Below, in pieces: positions 36,723 to 47,532 of a stretch of DNA of 64,000 nucleotides. The stretch lies in assembly GCA_902776275.1 (NCBI GenBank), contig CACYPI010000001.1, positions 1-64,000 of the forward strand, read 5' to 3'. The notes under the pieces are model-generated. The model was not told the origin of the DNA and made no database searches. It was given only the letters and a program-made list of their open reading frames with translations. Origin of the DNA: an uncultured Aeromonadales bacterium. GTDB lineage: Bacteria > Pseudomonadota > Gammaproteobacteria > Enterobacterales > Succinivibrionaceae. Position 1 is the first letter of the stretch; the number at the start of each line of letters is the position of its first letter. Made by a program: the position numbers and the translations under genes.

Positions 36723-37615
36723 GCGGCATGGAACTTGGCGCATTCGCATCATCGGTGCGGGAGCGCGTCACCTCGTTCATGCGCTCCTATGTCGATTACC
36801 TCTCAAACGATGTCCCTTCATTGAAGGAAGGCGTGGCCTACGCGCTGCTCCTAGGCGGCAAGCGCGCCCGCCCGGTGCTGGCGTTTGCAGCAGGGCGCCT
36901 CTACGGCACCCCCGAGTCCATGCTCGACTATGCGGCAGCCGCCGTCGAGTGCGTGCACTCCTACTCGCTCGTCCATGACGACATGCCCGAGATGGACAAC
37001 GACACTATGCGCCGCGGCAACCCCACCGTCCACGTGAAGTTCGGCCAGGCCGGAGCGCTGCTCATAGGCGACACCCTGCAGGCCCTCGCCTTCCAGATCC
37101 TCTCCGATCCGCGCTCGGGTATGGCCCCGTCATCATGCGCCAGGCTCACCAGCATCCTCGCCTGCGGCGCGGGCTACGAGGGCATGTGCGGCGGGCAGTC
37201 GCTCGACCTTGAGGCCGAGCACCAGCACCTTGCGCTCGAGCCGCTGCGCAAGCTGCACTCCAAGAAGACCGGCGCGCTCATCCGCGCGGCCGTGCTCATG
37301 GGGGCGCAGTGCGGCGGGGAGAGGGATCCCGGCGACATCGAGGCGCTCGATGCGTACGCGCGCCATGTGGGACTGGCCTTCCAGGTCTGGGATGACGTCA
37401 TGGACGTCACCGAGGACAGCGCCACCTTGGGCAAGAACGCAGGATCGGATCTTGAGAAGGAGAAGAGCACCTACCCGTCGCTTCTTGGAATAGAAGGCGC
37501 CAAGCGCTGCGCCCGCGAGGCTGCAGACGCCGCCAAGGACGCGCTTTTGGCCATCAAGGGCGACACCTCGCTTCTCTCGCAGTTTGCCGACTTCACAGTC
37601 AGCAGGGATCACTGA
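36719..37615 (+). CDS. ispA: Farnesyl diphosphate synthase
   Basis: The start is taken as GTG 36719 (overlap GTGA with xseB), because GGAGGAGG lies five to seven bases before it; ATG 36728 is the alternative. The 298-aa trans-prenyltransferase has LLLGGKRARPVL, the first Asp-rich motif DDMPEMDND (near 80-90) and the second region FQVWDDVMDVTED near 220. It condenses IPP with DMAPP and GPP to farnesyl diphosphate, the substrate of UppS (59432 in this window). Confidence 0.96.
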   Translation: MSGMELGAFASSVRERVTSFMRSYVDYLSNDVPSLKEGVAYALLLGGKRARPVLAFAAGRLYGTPESMLDYAAAAVECVHSYSLVHDDMPEMDNDTMRRGNPTVHVKFGQAGALLIGDTLQALAFQILSDPRSGMAPSSCARLTSILACGAGYEGMCGGQSLDLEAEHQHLALEPLRKLHSKKTGALIRAAVLMGAQCGGERDPGDIEALDAYARHVGLAFQVWDDVMDVTEDSATLGKNAGSDLEKEKSTYPSLLGIEGAKRCAREAADAAKDALLAIKGDTSLLSQFADFTVSRDH

Positions 37616-37619
37616 GCGC

Positions 37620-39533
37620 ATGGGAAAGCTGCTTGAAAGCATAAACAGCCCCGCGGATCTGAGGAAGCTGAGCGAAAGCGAGCTGCCCCAGCTGTGCTCG
37701 GAGCTTCGCGAATACCTCATTGAAACCGTGAGCAAGACCGCAGGCCACCTGGCCTCGGGCCTTGCCACAGTTGAGCTTGCTGTTGCCATCCACTACGTCT
37801 TCAACACGCCTGATGACAAGCTGGTGTGGGACGTGGGCCACCAGGCCTATCCCCACAAGATCCTCACGGGGCACCGCGACGAGCTCAGGACCATCCGCAA
37901 GAAGAACGGCCTGCACGCCTTCATCTGGCGCGGCGAGACCCCCTATGACCTCATAAGCACCGGACACGCCTCGACCTCCATAGGCTCGGCGCTCGGTCTT
38001 GCCGTGGCATCCAAGCGCCTGGGGCTTTCTAACGAGACTGTCGCCGTCATCGGCGACGGGGCGCTCTCGGGCGGGGCTGCCTACGAGGCGATGAACAACG
38101 CTGGCGAGATGAGGGATCTCAACATGCTCGTGATCCTCAACGACAACGAGATGTCGATCTCCCACAACGTCGGCGCCGTCGCCCGCCGCCTCACCACCAT
38201 CCTGACCAACCCCCACTACGTCAAGCTCATGAAGGGCGGCCAGCAGGTGCTGCGCAAGCTCCCAGCCATCCACGAGTTCGCGCTTCGCGCCCAGGAGCAC
38301 GTCAAGGGCATGGTCATGCCCGGCACGCTCTTCGAGGAGCTTGGCTTCAACTACTCAGGCCCGGTGGACGGGCACGACGTGCTGGGGCTCATCGCGGTGC
38401 TGCGCAACCTCAAGGCCATAGGCGGGCTGCAGTTCCTGCACGTCTTCACGAAAAAGGGCAAGGGCTACCCGCCGGCCGAGGCCGATCCCACGGGATACCA
38501 CGGCGTGCCGGTGTTCGATCCCGAACATGGCATAGAGGTCCCCAAGAACTCCGACCGCACCTTCTCCTCGCAGTTCGGCCGCTGGCTGTGCCAGCGCGGG
38601 GCCATCGACAAGCGCCTGGCCGCGATCACGCCGGCCATGCGCGTGGGCTCGGGGATGTCGGAGTTCGCCGCCAAGTTCCCCGATCAGTTCTACGACGTCG
38701 GCATCGCCGAGCAGCACGCGATGATCTTCGCGTCGGGCCTGGCCGCAGGCGGCTTGAGGCCGGTCGTGAACATCTACAGCACCTTCCTGCAGCGCGCCTA
38801 CGACGGGATAATCCACGACTGTGCGCTCCAGGATCTGCCGATCATGCTCTGCGTCGACCGCGGCGGCATCGTCGGCCCCGACGGCCCCTCGCACCAGGGC
38901 TGCTTTGACATCGCCTACATGCGCACGGTGCCAAACCTCGTGATCATGGCCCCCTCGACCTTGGACGAGGAGTCGCTGATGCTCAACACGGGTTACGCGC
39001 TGGGGCACCCGTGCGTCGTGCGCTTCCCCCGTGCCGAGGGCGAGCGCTCGGGGCGCGAGGTCGGCCCTGGCGAGACCATCGAGATCGGAAAGGCGCGCGT
39101 GCTCACCGACCGCGGCGGCGATGTCGCCGTCGCCGCCTTCGGGCCGATTGCCGTCTCCCTTGAGAAGCCGTGCTCGGAGAGGGGGATCACGCTTGCCGAC
39201 ATGCGCTTCATAAAGCCCTTGGACTACGGCTTCCTGGACCGCGTCGGCAGGAGCTGCCGCGTGCTCATGACCGTTGAGGAGGGCGCGCGCGAGGGCGGGA
39301 TCGGCGAGGAGATCGCTGCCTACTTCGAGGAGAAGGGCTACCGCTGCCGCGTGATCTGCGCGGGGATCCCCGACCGCTTCATCATGGAGGACTCGCGATC
39401 CTCGATCCTCCGGGAGCTCAGGCTCGACGCGGACGGGATCATGGAGCGGCTCAAGCCCTTCCTGGGCGGGTCGGCCCTTGATGACCAGTACGCCCTTCAA
39501 ACCCATAAGGAGAAAACCCATGCCGTCATTTGA
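37620..39533 (+). CDS. dxs: 1-deoxy-D-xylulose-5-phosphate synthase
   Basis: The 637-aa protein starts at ATG 37620, four bases after the ispA stop. Signatures are the thiamine diphosphate motif GDGALSGGAAYEAMNN (near 142), WDVGHQAYPHKILTG, a transketolase core with DVGIAEQHA, and DRGGIVGPDGPSHQG. It is the first and controlling step of the MEP isoprenoid pathway; dxr, the next enzyme, is at 61110. Its 3' end overlaps yajQ by 14 bases, which is unusual. Confidence 0.97.
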   Translation: MGKLLESINSPADLRKLSESELPQLCSELREYLIETVSKTAGHLASGLATVELAVAIHYVFNTPDDKLVWDVGHQAYPHKILTGHRDELRTIRKKNGLHAFIWRGETPYDLISTGHASTSIGSALGLAVASKRLGLSNETVAVIGDGALSGGAAYEAMNNAGEMRDLNMLVILNDNEMSISHNVGAVARRLTTILTNPHYVKLMKGGQQVLRKLPAIHEFALRAQEHVKGMVMPGTLFEELGFNYSGPVDGHDVLGLIAVLRNLKAIGGLQFLHVFTKKGKGYPPAEADPTGYHGVPVFDPEHGIEVPKNSDRTFSSQFGRWLCQRGAIDKRLAAITPAMRVGSGMSEFAAKFPDQFYDVGIAEQHAMIFASGLAAGGLRPVVNIYSTFLQRAYDGIIHDCALQDLPIMLCVDRGGIVGPDGPSHQGCFDIAYMRTVPNLVIMAPSTLDEESLMLNTGYALGHPCVVRFPRAEGERSGREVGPGETIEIGKARVLTDRGGDVAVAAFGPIAVSLEKPCSERGITLADMRFIKPLDYGFLDRVGRSCRVLMTVEEGAREGGIGEEIAAYFEEKGYRCRVICAGIPDRFIMEDSRSSILRELRLDADGIMERLKPFLGGSALDDQYALQTHKEKTHAVI

Positions 39534-40008
39534 CATTGTTTCCAAGATCAAGAAGGACGAGGTCCAGAACGCGGTCGACAACGCCTCCCGCGAGCTCCAG
39601 GGCCGCTACGACTTCCGCGGCACCGAGTCCTCGTATGCGCTCTCAAAGGAGAGCCTCGAGGTCAAGCTCGACGCCCCCGAGGAGTTCCAGATCCAGCAGA
39701 TGGACGAGATCCTGAGGACTAAGCTTGCCAAGCGCGGCATCGAGGCAGGTTCCGCAGAGTTCTCTGCGGTGACCCGCTCGGGCAAGCGCTCGGTGCAAAC
39801 TGTCTCGTTCAAGCAGGGCATCGACAGGGATCTTGCAAAGAAGATCATCAAGATCATCAAGGACGCCAAGCTCAAGGTCGACCCGAAGATGGACGGCGAC
39901 ACCGTGCGCGTGAGTGGCAAGAAGCGTGACGATCTCCAGGCGGCTATCGCGCTGGTGCGCAAGGCTGAAATAGAGCAGCCGCTGCAGTTCGAGAACTTCA
40001 GGGACTGA
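39520..40008 (+). CDS. yajQ: YajQ family nucleotide-binding protein
   Basis: The 162-aa protein starts MPSFDIVSKIKKDEVQNAV after AAGGAGAAAACCC, inside the end of dxs. It matches the conserved YajQ family throughout: ELQGRYDFRGTESS and QGIDRDLAKKIIKIIKDAKLKV. Relatives bind c-di-GMP (XC_3703) or nucleic acids. It may act as a c-di-GMP effector here, but that is not shown by sequence. Nested translation with dxs suggests shared expression. Confidence 0.95.
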   Translation: MPSFDIVSKIKKDEVQNAVDNASRELQGRYDFRGTESSYALSKESLEVKLDAPEEFQIQQMDEILRTKLAKRGIEAGSAEFSAVTRSGKRSVQTVSFKQGIDRDLAKKIIKIIKDAKLKVDPKMDGDTVRVSGKKRDDLQAAIALVRKAEIEQPLQFENFRD

Positions 40009-40015
40009 CCTCCTG

Positions 40016-41269
40016 ATGGCGGGATCGCCAAGAAGCGCCCTCGCGGCGATCTTATCGCCGAGGATGGGCGCGTGCATCGTGCTCGGCTTCTCGTCGGGCA
40101 TGCCGCTGTACGTGCTCATCACCCTCCTCTCGGCCTTCCTGCGCAAGCAGGGGGCCGATCTGAGCGTCATCGGCTTCTTCTCGCTGGTGATGATCCCCTA
40201 CACCTGGAAGTTCGCCTGGGCCCCGCTGCTCGATCGCTTCGAGATCCTCCATCTGGGCCGCAGGCGCGGCTGGATCCTGCTTACGCAGATCCTGCTCATG
40301 GCCTCGATAGCCCTTATGGGGCTTTGCGGCGGGAGCATCCTGGCCGCAGCCTGGCTCGCGCTTGCCACCGCGGTGTGCTCGGCGACGCAGGACATCGCCA
40401 TCGACGCCTTCCGCCGCGAGATCCTAAGCGACAGCGAGATGGGCCTTGGCAACTCGCTGTTCGTGAACGCCTACCGCGTCGCGGGCCTCGTGCCGGGCGG
40501 GCTGTCGCTCATCCTCGCGCAGTTCCTGCCCTGGGGCGCGGTGTTCGTGCTCACCGCGCTGTGCCTGCTCCCGGGGTTCATCATCACGCTGCGCATGCAT
40601 GAGAAGCCCTGCGCCGCCGCCCCGCGCACGCTCAAGGCCGCGGTGGTCGAGCCCTGGCGCGACTTCATCGGGCGCAACGGGATCCGCCACGCGCTGCTAA
40701 TCATCGCCTTCGTGTTCTTCTACAAGCTCGGTGACTCGATGGCCACGGCGCTGGCAACGCCCTTCTACATCGACCTGGGCTACGATCTTGCGACCATCGG
40801 GATCATCGCCAAGAACGTGGGGCTGTGGTCCACGGTGGCAGGCGGGCTCCTGGGCGGGCTCTTCATGCTGAGGATCGGCATCAGCCGCGCGCTTTGGATC
40901 TTCGGGGCAGGGCAGATGATCACCATCGCCGCCTTCGCGCTGCTTGCGCACGCGGGCAAGTCCGGGGTGCCCTCGCTGTGGCTCTTCTCGCTTGCCGTGG
41001 GCGCCGAGGCGCTGGGCTCGGGGCTTGGCACCGCGGCCTTCGTCTCCTACATCGCCTCGGCCACCAACCCCGAGTACACCGCAACTCAGTTCGCGCTTCT
41101 GACCTCGCTCTCGGCAGTCCCGCGCACTTTCTGCAACGCGATGACCGGGATCCTCATAAGCTCCCTGGGCTGGGAGAACTTCTTCATCCTCTGCGTGGCG
41201 CTCGCGCTGCCGGGGATGATCCTGCTCATCTGGGTGGCCCCGCCGAAGCCAGGGCAGGATGCCGCCTGA
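40016..41269 (+). CDS. ampG: AmpG-like MFS muropeptide permease
   Basis: The 417-aa integral membrane protein has about 12 helices. It begins RMGACIVLGFSSGMPLYVLIT and has IPYTWKFAWAPLLDRFEI and SATQDIAIDAFRREIL, all signatures of AmpG, which imports GlcNAc-anhydroMurNAc peptides for wall recycling. It begins seven bases after yajQ, so it is probably in the same transcript. AmpG is favoured over a generic MFS sugar transporter by these motifs. Confidence 0.85.
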   Translation: MAGSPRSALAAILSPRMGACIVLGFSSGMPLYVLITLLSAFLRKQGADLSVIGFFSLVMIPYTWKFAWAPLLDRFEILHLGRRRGWILLTQILLMASIALMGLCGGSILAAAWLALATAVCSATQDIAIDAFRREILSDSEMGLGNSLFVNAYRVAGLVPGGLSLILAQFLPWGAVFVLTALCLLPGFIITLRMHEKPCAAAPRTLKAAVVEPWRDFIGRNGIRHALLIIAFVFFYKLGDSMATALATPFYIDLGYDLATIGIIAKNVGLWSTVAGGLLGGLFMLRIGISRALWIFGAGQMITIAAFALLAHAGKSGVPSLWLFSLAVGAEALGSGLGTAAFVSYIASATNPEYTATQFALLTSLSAVPRTFCNAMTGILISSLGWENFFILCVALALPGMILLIWVAPPKPGQDAA

Positions 41270-41612
41270 GAAGGCCCGTCTTAATAAAAAGCAGGATGCA
41301 GGGCAGCCGGTGCAAACGCTTGCGGCAATGGGCTTTTGTGCAACTTTTGCACGGCTCCCGCGCTCGGTTTTGGATGGCGGGCAGGGCGCTTTTTCCTGAC
41401 ATTTCACGCTTTCGCAAGCCGCTTTGCGCCATGCTCTCACGCATTTCCTTAACCTTGATGCCTCACGGCCTATTCCAAATTCTGTGATAAAATTTACCGG
41501 GTGCAAAAGCGCCCGGTGATCACGTTTTTTTCAAAAAGAAGGCTTGGTTTCCAAGCGCTGCATCCTTTGGGGCATCAATGCCCCGGGCATTTTTAAGTTG
41601 GAATCGTCACCT
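41270..41612 (+). promoter_or_regulatory. ampG-nqrA intergenic region with structured nqrA leader
   Basis: The 5' half has no gene, only an inverted repeat GTGCAA-CTT-TTGCAC (41338-41352). A -10-like GATAAAAT lies near 41486. The likely leader (about 41495-41612) holds three hairpins. The first is ACCGGGTGC-AAAA-GCGCCCGGT (41496-41517), followed after a gap by a T-run. The second is GCTTGG-TTT-CCAAGC (about 41542-41556). The third is GGGGCAT-CA-ATGCCCC (41569-41584), followed by GGGCATTTTT. The ATGCCCC arm can also pair with GGGCAT, so alternative folds are possible, as in an attenuator. The ligand is unknown. Confidence 0.5.
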
Positions 41613-42968
41613 ATGATCAAAATCAAAAAAGGATTGGATCTGCCTATCGGTGGCAAGCCTAAACAGGCCATCAGCGAAGGGCCGGCAGTCAAGACTGTCG
41701 GGCTCATGGGCCCTGATTACCAGGGCATGCGTCCTTCGATGGCGGTTGAGGCCGGCCAGCAGGTCAAGAAAGGTCAGGTCCTCTTTGAAGACAAGAAAAA
41801 TCCTGGTGTGCGCTTCACCGCTCCCGTGGCAGGCACTGTGAAGGCAGTGACCCGCGGGGTGCGCCGCGTGTTCCAGAATGTTGTCATTCAGGCGGATCCT
41901 GAAGGTGAGAGCGTGGAGTTCCGCAAGACTCCCTCGGACAAGCTGTCCTCGCTTTCATCCAAGGACGTCACGGACGAGCTCCTCGAGTCGGGCATGTGGG
42001 TCGCCTTCCGCACCCGCCCGTTCGACAAGAGCCCGAAAGTCGGCACCCTCCCGCACTCCATCTTCGTCACCGCCATGGACACCAACCCCCTGGCCCCTGA
42101 CGCCAAGGTGGTCATCGATGCCGAGGCTGATGCCTTCAAAGACGGCCTGGTGGTCCTAAGCCGCATAGGTGACATTCCCGTCTACGTCTGCAAGGGCGAG
42201 CAGGACCTCCCGGTTCCCGAGGCTTCCAACATCAAGGTCGAGACCTTCGTTGGCCCGCACCCGGCAGGGCTTGCCGGCACCCATATCCACTACCTTGATC
42301 CGGTCTCCGAGACCAAGACGGTGTGGCACATCGGCTACCAGGACGTGATCGCCATTGGCCACCTCTTCACCGAGGGCGAGTACTACAACCGCCGCGTCGT
42401 CTCCTTAGGCGGCCCGCTGGCCAAGAACCCGCGCCTGATCTCCACCGTGCAGGGCGCCTGCATCGACGAGCTGGTTGGAGGCGAGTACGAGGAGTCCAAG
42501 CAGGGCGTCCGCGTCATCTCCGGCTCCGTGCTCTACGGCAACAAGGTCGAAGCCCCGTTCAACTTCCTGGGCCGCTTCCACAACGGCATCGCCTTCCTCG
42601 AGGAGGGCAACCAGAACGAGTTCTTCCTGAAGAACTGGATGGGCATCGGCGCGCACCGCCACTCCGTGACCCGCGCGTTCCTCTCCGGCTTCATCAAGCC
42701 GTCCGAGTACACCTTCAACACCGCCTTGAACGGCGGCCCGCGCCCGATCCTCCCGATCGGCACCTACGAGAAGGTCATGCCGCAGGACGTCGAGGCGACC
42801 ATGCTCATGCGCGCCATCGACATGAACGACACCGATCAGGCGGTCCTTCTGGGCATACTGGAGCTCTCCGAAGAGGATGTGGCCCTGTGCACCTACGTCT
42901 GCCCCGGCAAGATCGACTACGGTCCGCTGCTGCGCAGAAGCCTGACCAAGATCGAAGTGGAGGGTTAA
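41613..42968 (+). CDS. nqrA: Na+-translocating NADH:quinone reductase subunit A
   Basis: The 451-aa soluble subunit starts [16 protein letters not shown], the family N-terminus, behind a weak RBS (GGAAT). Conserved parts are [17 protein letters not shown] and [13 protein letters not shown] (biotinyl-like barrel), [20 protein letters not shown], and [17 protein letters not shown]. First gene of nqrABCDEF, which oxidises NADH, reduces ubiquinone or menaquinone and pumps Na+ out of the cell. Confidence 0.98.
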   Translation: MIKIKKGLDLPIGGKPKQAISEGPAVKTVGLMGPDYQGMRPSMAVEAGQQVKKGQVLFEDKKNPGVRFTAPVAGTVKAVTRGVRRVFQNVVIQADPEGESVEFRKTPSDKLSSLSSKDVTDELLESGMWVAFRTRPFDKSPKVGTLPHSIFVTAMDTNPLAPDAKVVIDAEADAFKDGLVVLSRIGDIPVYVCKGEQDLPVPEASNIKVETFVGPHPAGLAGTHIHYLDPVSETKTVWHIGYQDVIAIGHLFTEGEYYNRRVVSLGGPLAKNPRLISTVQGACIDELVGGEYEESKQGVRVISGSVLYGNKVEAPFNFLGRFHNGIAFLEEGNQNEFFLKNWMGIGAHRHSVTRAFLSGFIKPSEYTFNTALNGGPRPILPIGTYEKVMPQDVEATMLMRAIDMNDTDQAVLLGILELSEEDVALCTYVCPGKIDYGPLLRRSLTKIEVEG

Positions 42969-42972
42969 AAGA

Positions 42973-44223
42973 GTGCTTAATCTTCTGAAGAAATACTCGC
43001 TGCTGTTCACCAAGGGCGGACTGCTTTCGTGGTTCTACCCGCTCTTCGAGGGAACGTTCACGTTCCTGTACAGCAGCGGCAGGGTCACCACCGGCAGGAC
43101 CCATGTGCGCGACTTCACCGACATGAAGCGCATCATGATCATCGTCTGGCTGGCAGTGTTCCCCGCGATGTTCTGGGGCTGGTACAACGTCGGCAACCAG
43201 ACCATCAACGCCATCGCCAGCCTGCCCAACGCCTCTGACGTCGCAGGCGCCTCCTACAGCCTGTTCAGCGCTGACTGGCACTACGCGATCCTCCAGATCC
43301 TTGGCGGCAGCCTGGGCGCTGACGCAGGGTTCTGGAGCCGCTTCATCCTGGGCGCCATCTACTTCCTCCCGATCTACATCGTGGTGTTCGTGGTGGGCGC
43401 GTTCTGGGAAGTGCTGTTCTGCATCGTCCGCAAGCACGAGATCAACGAGGGCTTCTTCGTGACCTCCATCCTGTTTGCGCTGATCGTCCCGCCCACCCTG
43501 CCTCTTTGGCAGGCTGCGCTGGGCATCACCTTCGGCGTGCTGATCGGCAAGGAGATGTTCGGCGGCACCGGACGCAACTTCATCAACCCGGCTCTCTGCG
43601 GCCGCGCGTTCCTGTTCTTCGCGTACCCTGCCTACATCTCCGGCACCAACTGCTGGGTTCCGGTCGACGGCTTCTCCGGCGCAACCCCGCTGGCCCAGTG
43701 GTCGGCAGGCGGCGCTGAGGCCCTCAAGGATGCCGCAGGCAACACCATCACCTGGATGGATGCCTTCCTGGGCAACATCCCGGGCAGCATCGGCGAAGGC
43801 TCGACCCTGATGATCCTCGTCGGCGCGTTCATCATCCTGGTCACCGGGATCGCCTCCTGGAGGATCATGCTCGGCGTGGTCGTCGGCGCGTTCCTGACCG
43901 CCTCGCTGTTCAACGCGATCGGCTCTGCGACCAACCCGATGTTCGCGATGCCTTTCCAGTGGCACCTCGTCTTGGGCGGCTTTGCCTTCGGCACCGTCTT
44001 CATGGCGACCGACCCTGTCTCCAGCGCCTTCACCAACCCGGGCAAGTGGGCCTTCGGCCTCCTGATCGGCGTCATGGTGATCCTCATCCGCGTGGTCAAC
44101 CCCGCGTACCCTGAGGGCATGATGCTGGCCATCCTGTTCGCTAACTGCTGGGCCCCTCTGTTCGACTACCTGGCAACGAAGCGCAATATCCAGAGGAGAC
44201 GCATCCGTGTTCAAGCTGAATAA
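42973..44223 (+). CDS. nqrB: Na+-NQR subunit B
   Basis: The 416-aa subunit has about ten helices and starts at GTG 42973, four bases after nqrA. The covalent FMN site is Thr238 in [10 protein letters not shown]. Other conserved parts are [20 protein letters not shown] and [18 protein letters not shown]. It carries riboflavin and the main Na+ path with NqrD and NqrE. Its end overlaps nqrC by 17 bases. Confidence 0.98.
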   Translation: MLNLLKKYSLLFTKGGLLSWFYPLFEGTFTFLYSSGRVTTGRTHVRDFTDMKRIMIIVWLAVFPAMFWGWYNVGNQTINAIASLPNASDVAGASYSLFSADWHYAILQILGGSLGADAGFWSRFILGAIYFLPIYIVVFVVGAFWEVLFCIVRKHEINEGFFVTSILFALIVPPTLPLWQAALGITFGVLIGKEMFGGTGRNFINPALCGRAFLFFAYPAYISGTNCWVPVDGFSGATPLAQWSAGGAEALKDAAGNTITWMDAFLGNIPGSIGEGSTLMILVGAFIILVTGIASWRIMLGVVVGAFLTASLFNAIGSATNPMFAMPFQWHLVLGGFAFGTVFMATDPVSSAFTNPGKWAFGLLIGVMVILIRVVNPAYPEGMMLAILFANCWAPLFDYLATKRNIQRRRIRVQAE

Positions 44224-45004
44224 AGACTCCGTACTTGGTACGTTCGTAATCATCATCGGATTCTGCCTGGTCTGCTCCGTGCTGGTCTCCAGCGCCGTGG
44301 TGGCCCTCAATCCGTACAAGGCCGCCGCCATCGCGAACGACCGCCAGAGCAACATCCTCAAGGTCTCGGGCTTTGACGTGGAGGGCAGCATCGCCGCCAC
44401 CTACAAGAAGCACATCGAGGCGCACCTGCTGGACGTTGACAGCGGCGCTTTGGCTGACAACGGCCTGTCCCAGGAGAAGATCGACGGCTACGACTTCAAG
44501 TCGCTGGGCAAGAAGCCGGAGACCTCGGAGGCCATCGCCAAGGATGACGACACCGCCGGGATCAGGACCCGCTCCAAGCTCATGCCGATCTACTTCTCCA
44601 AGGATGACCAGGGCAAGGTTGTCCGCGTGATCCTGCCGTTCTACGGCCAGGGCCTGTGGTCGACCATCTATGGCTATGTCGCAGTCGACCCCAAGGATGG
44701 CAACACCATCAAGGGCGTCACCTTCTACGACCATGGCGAGACCCCGGGCCTGGGCGGCGAGATCGAGAATCCGCGCTGGCAGGCGCTCTGGGTTGACAAG
44801 CATGTCAACGACCAGTCCGGCGCCTACAAGTTCGGCATCATGAAGCACGCCGACCACCAGGGCGCTGGCAAGGACTTCCAGGTCGACGCCCTCTCCGGCG
44901 CCACCCTGACCAGCCGCGGCGTTGACGGCTTCTCGCACTACTGGCTCGGCAAGGCCTACCAGCCTTTCCTGAAGAATCTCAGCAAGGGGGAGATCATCAA
45001 ATGA
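44207..45004 (+). CDS. nqrC: Na+-NQR subunit C
   Basis: The 265-aa protein starts at GTG 44207 after CAGAGGAGACG, inside nqrB. One N-terminal helix anchors a periplasmic FMN domain whose flavin attaches at Thr233 in [23 protein letters not shown] is also conserved. Maturation needs the flavin transferase ApbE, often encoded next to nqrF but not found in this window. It overlaps nqrD (ATGA). Confidence 0.97.
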   Translation: MFKLNKDSVLGTFVIIIGFCLVCSVLVSSAVVALNPYKAAAIANDRQSNILKVSGFDVEGSIAATYKKHIEAHLLDVDSGALADNGLSQEKIDGYDFKSLGKKPETSEAIAKDDDTAGIRTRSKLMPIYFSKDDQGKVVRVILPFYGQGLWSTIYGYVAVDPKDGNTIKGVTFYDHGETPGLGGEIENPRWQALWVDKHVNDQSGAYKFGIMKHADHQGAGKDFQVDALSGATLTSRGVDGFSHYWLGKAYQPFLKNLSKGEIIK

Positions 45005-45666
45005 CTGAAGCTGTGAAAGCTCCCAGCGCAAAGCAGGCATTCCTGGAGCCGCTCATCGCCAACAACCCGGTGATGATCCAGGTCCTGGGCATCTGCTCTT
45101 CGCTTGCGGTCACTTCTAGCATGAAGACCGCGTTCGTCATGGGCATCGCAGTGACCGCCGTCACCGCGTTCTCCAACCTGGCCGTGTCCTGCGTGCGCAA
45201 GCTCATCCCGGGCAGCGTGCGAATCATCGCCCAGATGACGATCATCGCGTCCCTCGTGATCCTGGTTGACCAGATCCTAAGGGCATTCGCATACGACCTG
45301 TCCAAGCAGCTTTCCGTGTACGTCGGCCTGATCATCACGAACTGCATCGTGATGGGCCGCACCGAGGGCTTCGCCCTCAAGTACCCGCCGCTCTCCTCGT
45401 TCATGGACGGCTTGGGCAACGGCCTCGGCTACCTGATGGTGCTTTGCGTCGTCGGCACGATCCGCGAGATCTTCGGCGCGGGAACCTGGTTCGGCATGAC
45501 CGTGTTCCAGACCGTCAACAACGGCGGCTGGTACGTGCCCTGCGGTCTCCTGGTGATGCCGCCTTGCGGCTTCTTCCTGCTCGGATCCCTGATCTGGCTG
45601 GTGAAGACCTTCCGCAAGGATCTCCAGGAACCCAGGGAGTATGACACCCACAGGGAGGATTACTGA
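45001..45666 (+). CDS. nqrD: Na+-NQR subunit D
   Basis: The 221-aa protein has six helices and overlaps nqrC by four bases. Conserved parts are [38 protein letters not shown] and [19 protein letters not shown]. With NqrE it holds the membrane-buried 2Fe-2S centre between inverted half-repeats. It ends CREDY-like (THREDY), two bases before nqrE. Confidence 0.97.
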   Translation: MTEAVKAPSAKQAFLEPLIANNPVMIQVLGICSSLAVTSSMKTAFVMGIAVTAVTAFSNLAVSCVRKLIPGSVRIIAQMTIIASLVILVDQILRAFAYDLSKQLSVYVGLIITNCIVMGRTEGFALKYPPLSSFMDGLGNGLGYLMVLCVVGTIREIFGAGTWFGMTVFQTVNNGGWYVPCGLLVMPPCGFFLLGSLIWLVKTFRKDLQEPREYDTHREDY

Positions 45667-45668
45667 TA

Positions 45669-46268
45669 ATGTTGCAGCATTACATTTCCCTCTTGGTCCA
45701 GAGCATCTTCATCCAGAACATGGCCCTGGCCTTCTTCCTGGGCATGTGCACCTTCCTGGCCGTGTCCAAGAAGGTGTCCACTGCCGCAGGCCTCGGATGC
45801 GCGGTGATCATGGTCCAGGTGCTGGCTGTTCCGGCCAACAACCTGATCAACACCTACATCCTCAAGCCCGATGCCCTGGCTCCCGGCCTCGACCTCTCGT
45901 TCCTGAGCTTCATCACCTACATCGGCGTCATCGCCGCAATCGTGCAGGTGCTGGAGATGTTCCTGGACAAGTACGTGCCTTCGCTGTACGCCGCCCTGGG
46001 CATCTTCCTTCCGCTCATCACCGTCAACTGCGTTATCTTCGCGGGCGTGTCCTTCATGGTCCAGCGCGATTACAACTTCCCGGAGTCGGTGGTCTACGGA
46101 TTCGGCTCGGGCGCCTCATGGGCCCTGGCAATCATCCTGCTGGCCGCAATCCGCGAGCGCCTCAAGTACGCTGACGCGCCTGCCGGCCTGCACGGGCTGC
46201 CGTTAACCTTTATCACTGCGGGACTGATGGCCATCGCCTTCATGTCCTTCTCTGGTATCCAGCTCTAA
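45669..46268 (+). CDS. nqrE: Na+-NQR subunit E
   Basis: The 199-aa protein has six helices and is homologous to NqrD with opposite topology: [43 protein letters not shown] and [19 protein letters not shown]. The Cys in FFLGMCTF and VNCVIF match the FeS-binding positions. It follows nqrD by two bases and precedes nqrF by 17. Confidence 0.97.
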   Translation: MLQHYISLLVQSIFIQNMALAFFLGMCTFLAVSKKVSTAAGLGCAVIMVQVLAVPANNLINTYILKPDALAPGLDLSFLSFITYIGVIAAIVQVLEMFLDKYVPSLYAALGIFLPLITVNCVIFAGVSFMVQRDYNFPESVVYGFGSGASWALAIILLAAIRERLKYADAPAGLHGLPLTFITAGLMAIAFMSFSGIQL

Positions 46269-46285
46269 CAGGGGGATAAGGATAC

Positions 46286-47512
46286 ATGGAAACAATCGTA
46301 GCCGGCGTGGTGATGTTCGTTGTCATCATCGCCGTACTCGTCGCCCTGATCGTCATCGCCAAGAAGTTCCTGGTCAAATCGGGAGATGTGACCATCGGCG
46401 TCAACGGCGATCCGAAGCTGGCAATGACTGTCCCGGCCGGCGGCAAGCTGCTGAACACCCTTTCTGACAAGGGCGTGTTCGTCTCCTCCGCCTGCGGCGG
46501 ACGCGGCGCCTGCGGCCAGTGCCGCCTCAAGGTGGTCTCCGGCGGCGGCAACGTCGTCCCGGTCGAGTACTCGCACTTCACCAAGCGCGAGATCAAGGAA
46601 GGCTGGCGTCTTGCATGCCAGGTTTCCGTCAAGAACGACATGAACATCGAGCTCCCGCCTGAGGTGTTCGGCGTCAAGAAGTGGGAGTGCACCGTCATTT
46701 CCAACCACAACGTCGCGACCTTCATCAAGGAGCTGCGCCTGAAGGTGCCCGATGGCGAGGAAGTTCCGTTCCGCGCCGGCGGCTACATCCAGATCGAGGC
46801 TCCTGCGCACACCGTGTACTACAAGGACTTCGACATCGAGCCGCAGTTCAAAGGTGCATTCCTGCACTTCCACTTCGACAAGCTCGTGTCCAAGGTTGAC
46901 CACCCGACCATCCGCGCCTACTCCATGGCCAACTACCCTGGAGAGAAGGGCCTGATCATGCTGAACGTGCGTCTTGCCACGCCTCCGTTCTCCAACCCCA
47001 GCGCGCCTCCGGGGATCATGTCCTCGTACATCTGGAGCCTCAAGCCTGGCGACAAGGTGACGATCTCCGGCCCGTTCGGCTCCTTCTTTGCCAAGGAGGA
47101 TGACGCGGAGATGGTGTTCATCGGCGGCGGCGCCGGCATGGCCCCGATGCGCTCGCACATCTTCGACCAGCTCAAGCGCCTGAACTCCAAGCGCAAGATC
47201 TCGTTCTGGTACGGCGCCCGCTCCCTGAGCGAAGCGTTCTACATCGACGACTTCAACCAGCTGGCCAAGGAGCACCCGAACTTCACCTGGCACCTGGCGC
47301 TGTCCGATCCTCAGCCCCAGGACCACTGGACCGGCCTGACCGGCTTCATCGCCAACGTGCTCTACGAGCAGTACCTCAAGGCCCACAAGAACCCGGAGGA
47401 CTGCGAGTACTACATGTGCGGACCTCCGATGATGACCAAGTCGGCCGTCGACATGCTCCACTCGCTGGGCGTCGAGGACGACTCGATCTTCTTCGACAAC
47501 TTCGGCGCATAA
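46286..47512 (+). CDS. nqrF: Na+-NQR subunit F (NADH dehydrogenase)
   Basis: The 408-aa protein has one N-terminal helix, then a ferredoxin domain with [10 protein letters not shown] (Cys70, 76, 79, plus Cys in RLACQVS), then an FAD/NADH reductase domain with [11 protein letters not shown] (FAD), [18 protein letters not shown] (NADH), and the C-terminal FFDNFGA. It is the electron entry point. It ends the operon 20 nt before a strong terminator. Confidence 0.98.
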   Translation: METIVAGVVMFVVIIAVLVALIVIAKKFLVKSGDVTIGVNGDPKLAMTVPAGGKLLNTLSDKGVFVSSACGGRGACGQCRLKVVSGGGNVVPVEYSHFTKREIKEGWRLACQVSVKNDMNIELPPEVFGVKKWECTVISNHNVATFIKELRLKVPDGEEVPFRAGGYIQIEAPAHTVYYKDFDIEPQFKGAFLHFHFDKLVSKVDHPTIRAYSMANYPGEKGLIMLNVRLATPPFSNPSAPPGIMSSYIWSLKPGDKVTISGPFGSFFAKEDDAEMVFIGGGAGMAPMRSHIFDQLKRLNSKRKISFWYGARSLSEAFYIDDFNQLAKEHPNFTWHLALSDPQPQDHWTGLTGFIANVLYEQYLKAHKNPEDCEYYMCGPPMMTKSAVDMLHSLGVEDDSIFFDNFGA

Positions 47513-47532
47513 GAGCCGCCTGAGTTGATGGA

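Noticed and set aside
42805-44400. 531-codon open frame antisense to nqrB/nqrC
   Set aside because: Same artefact: nqrB and nqrC are certain, and the antisense product has no family features.
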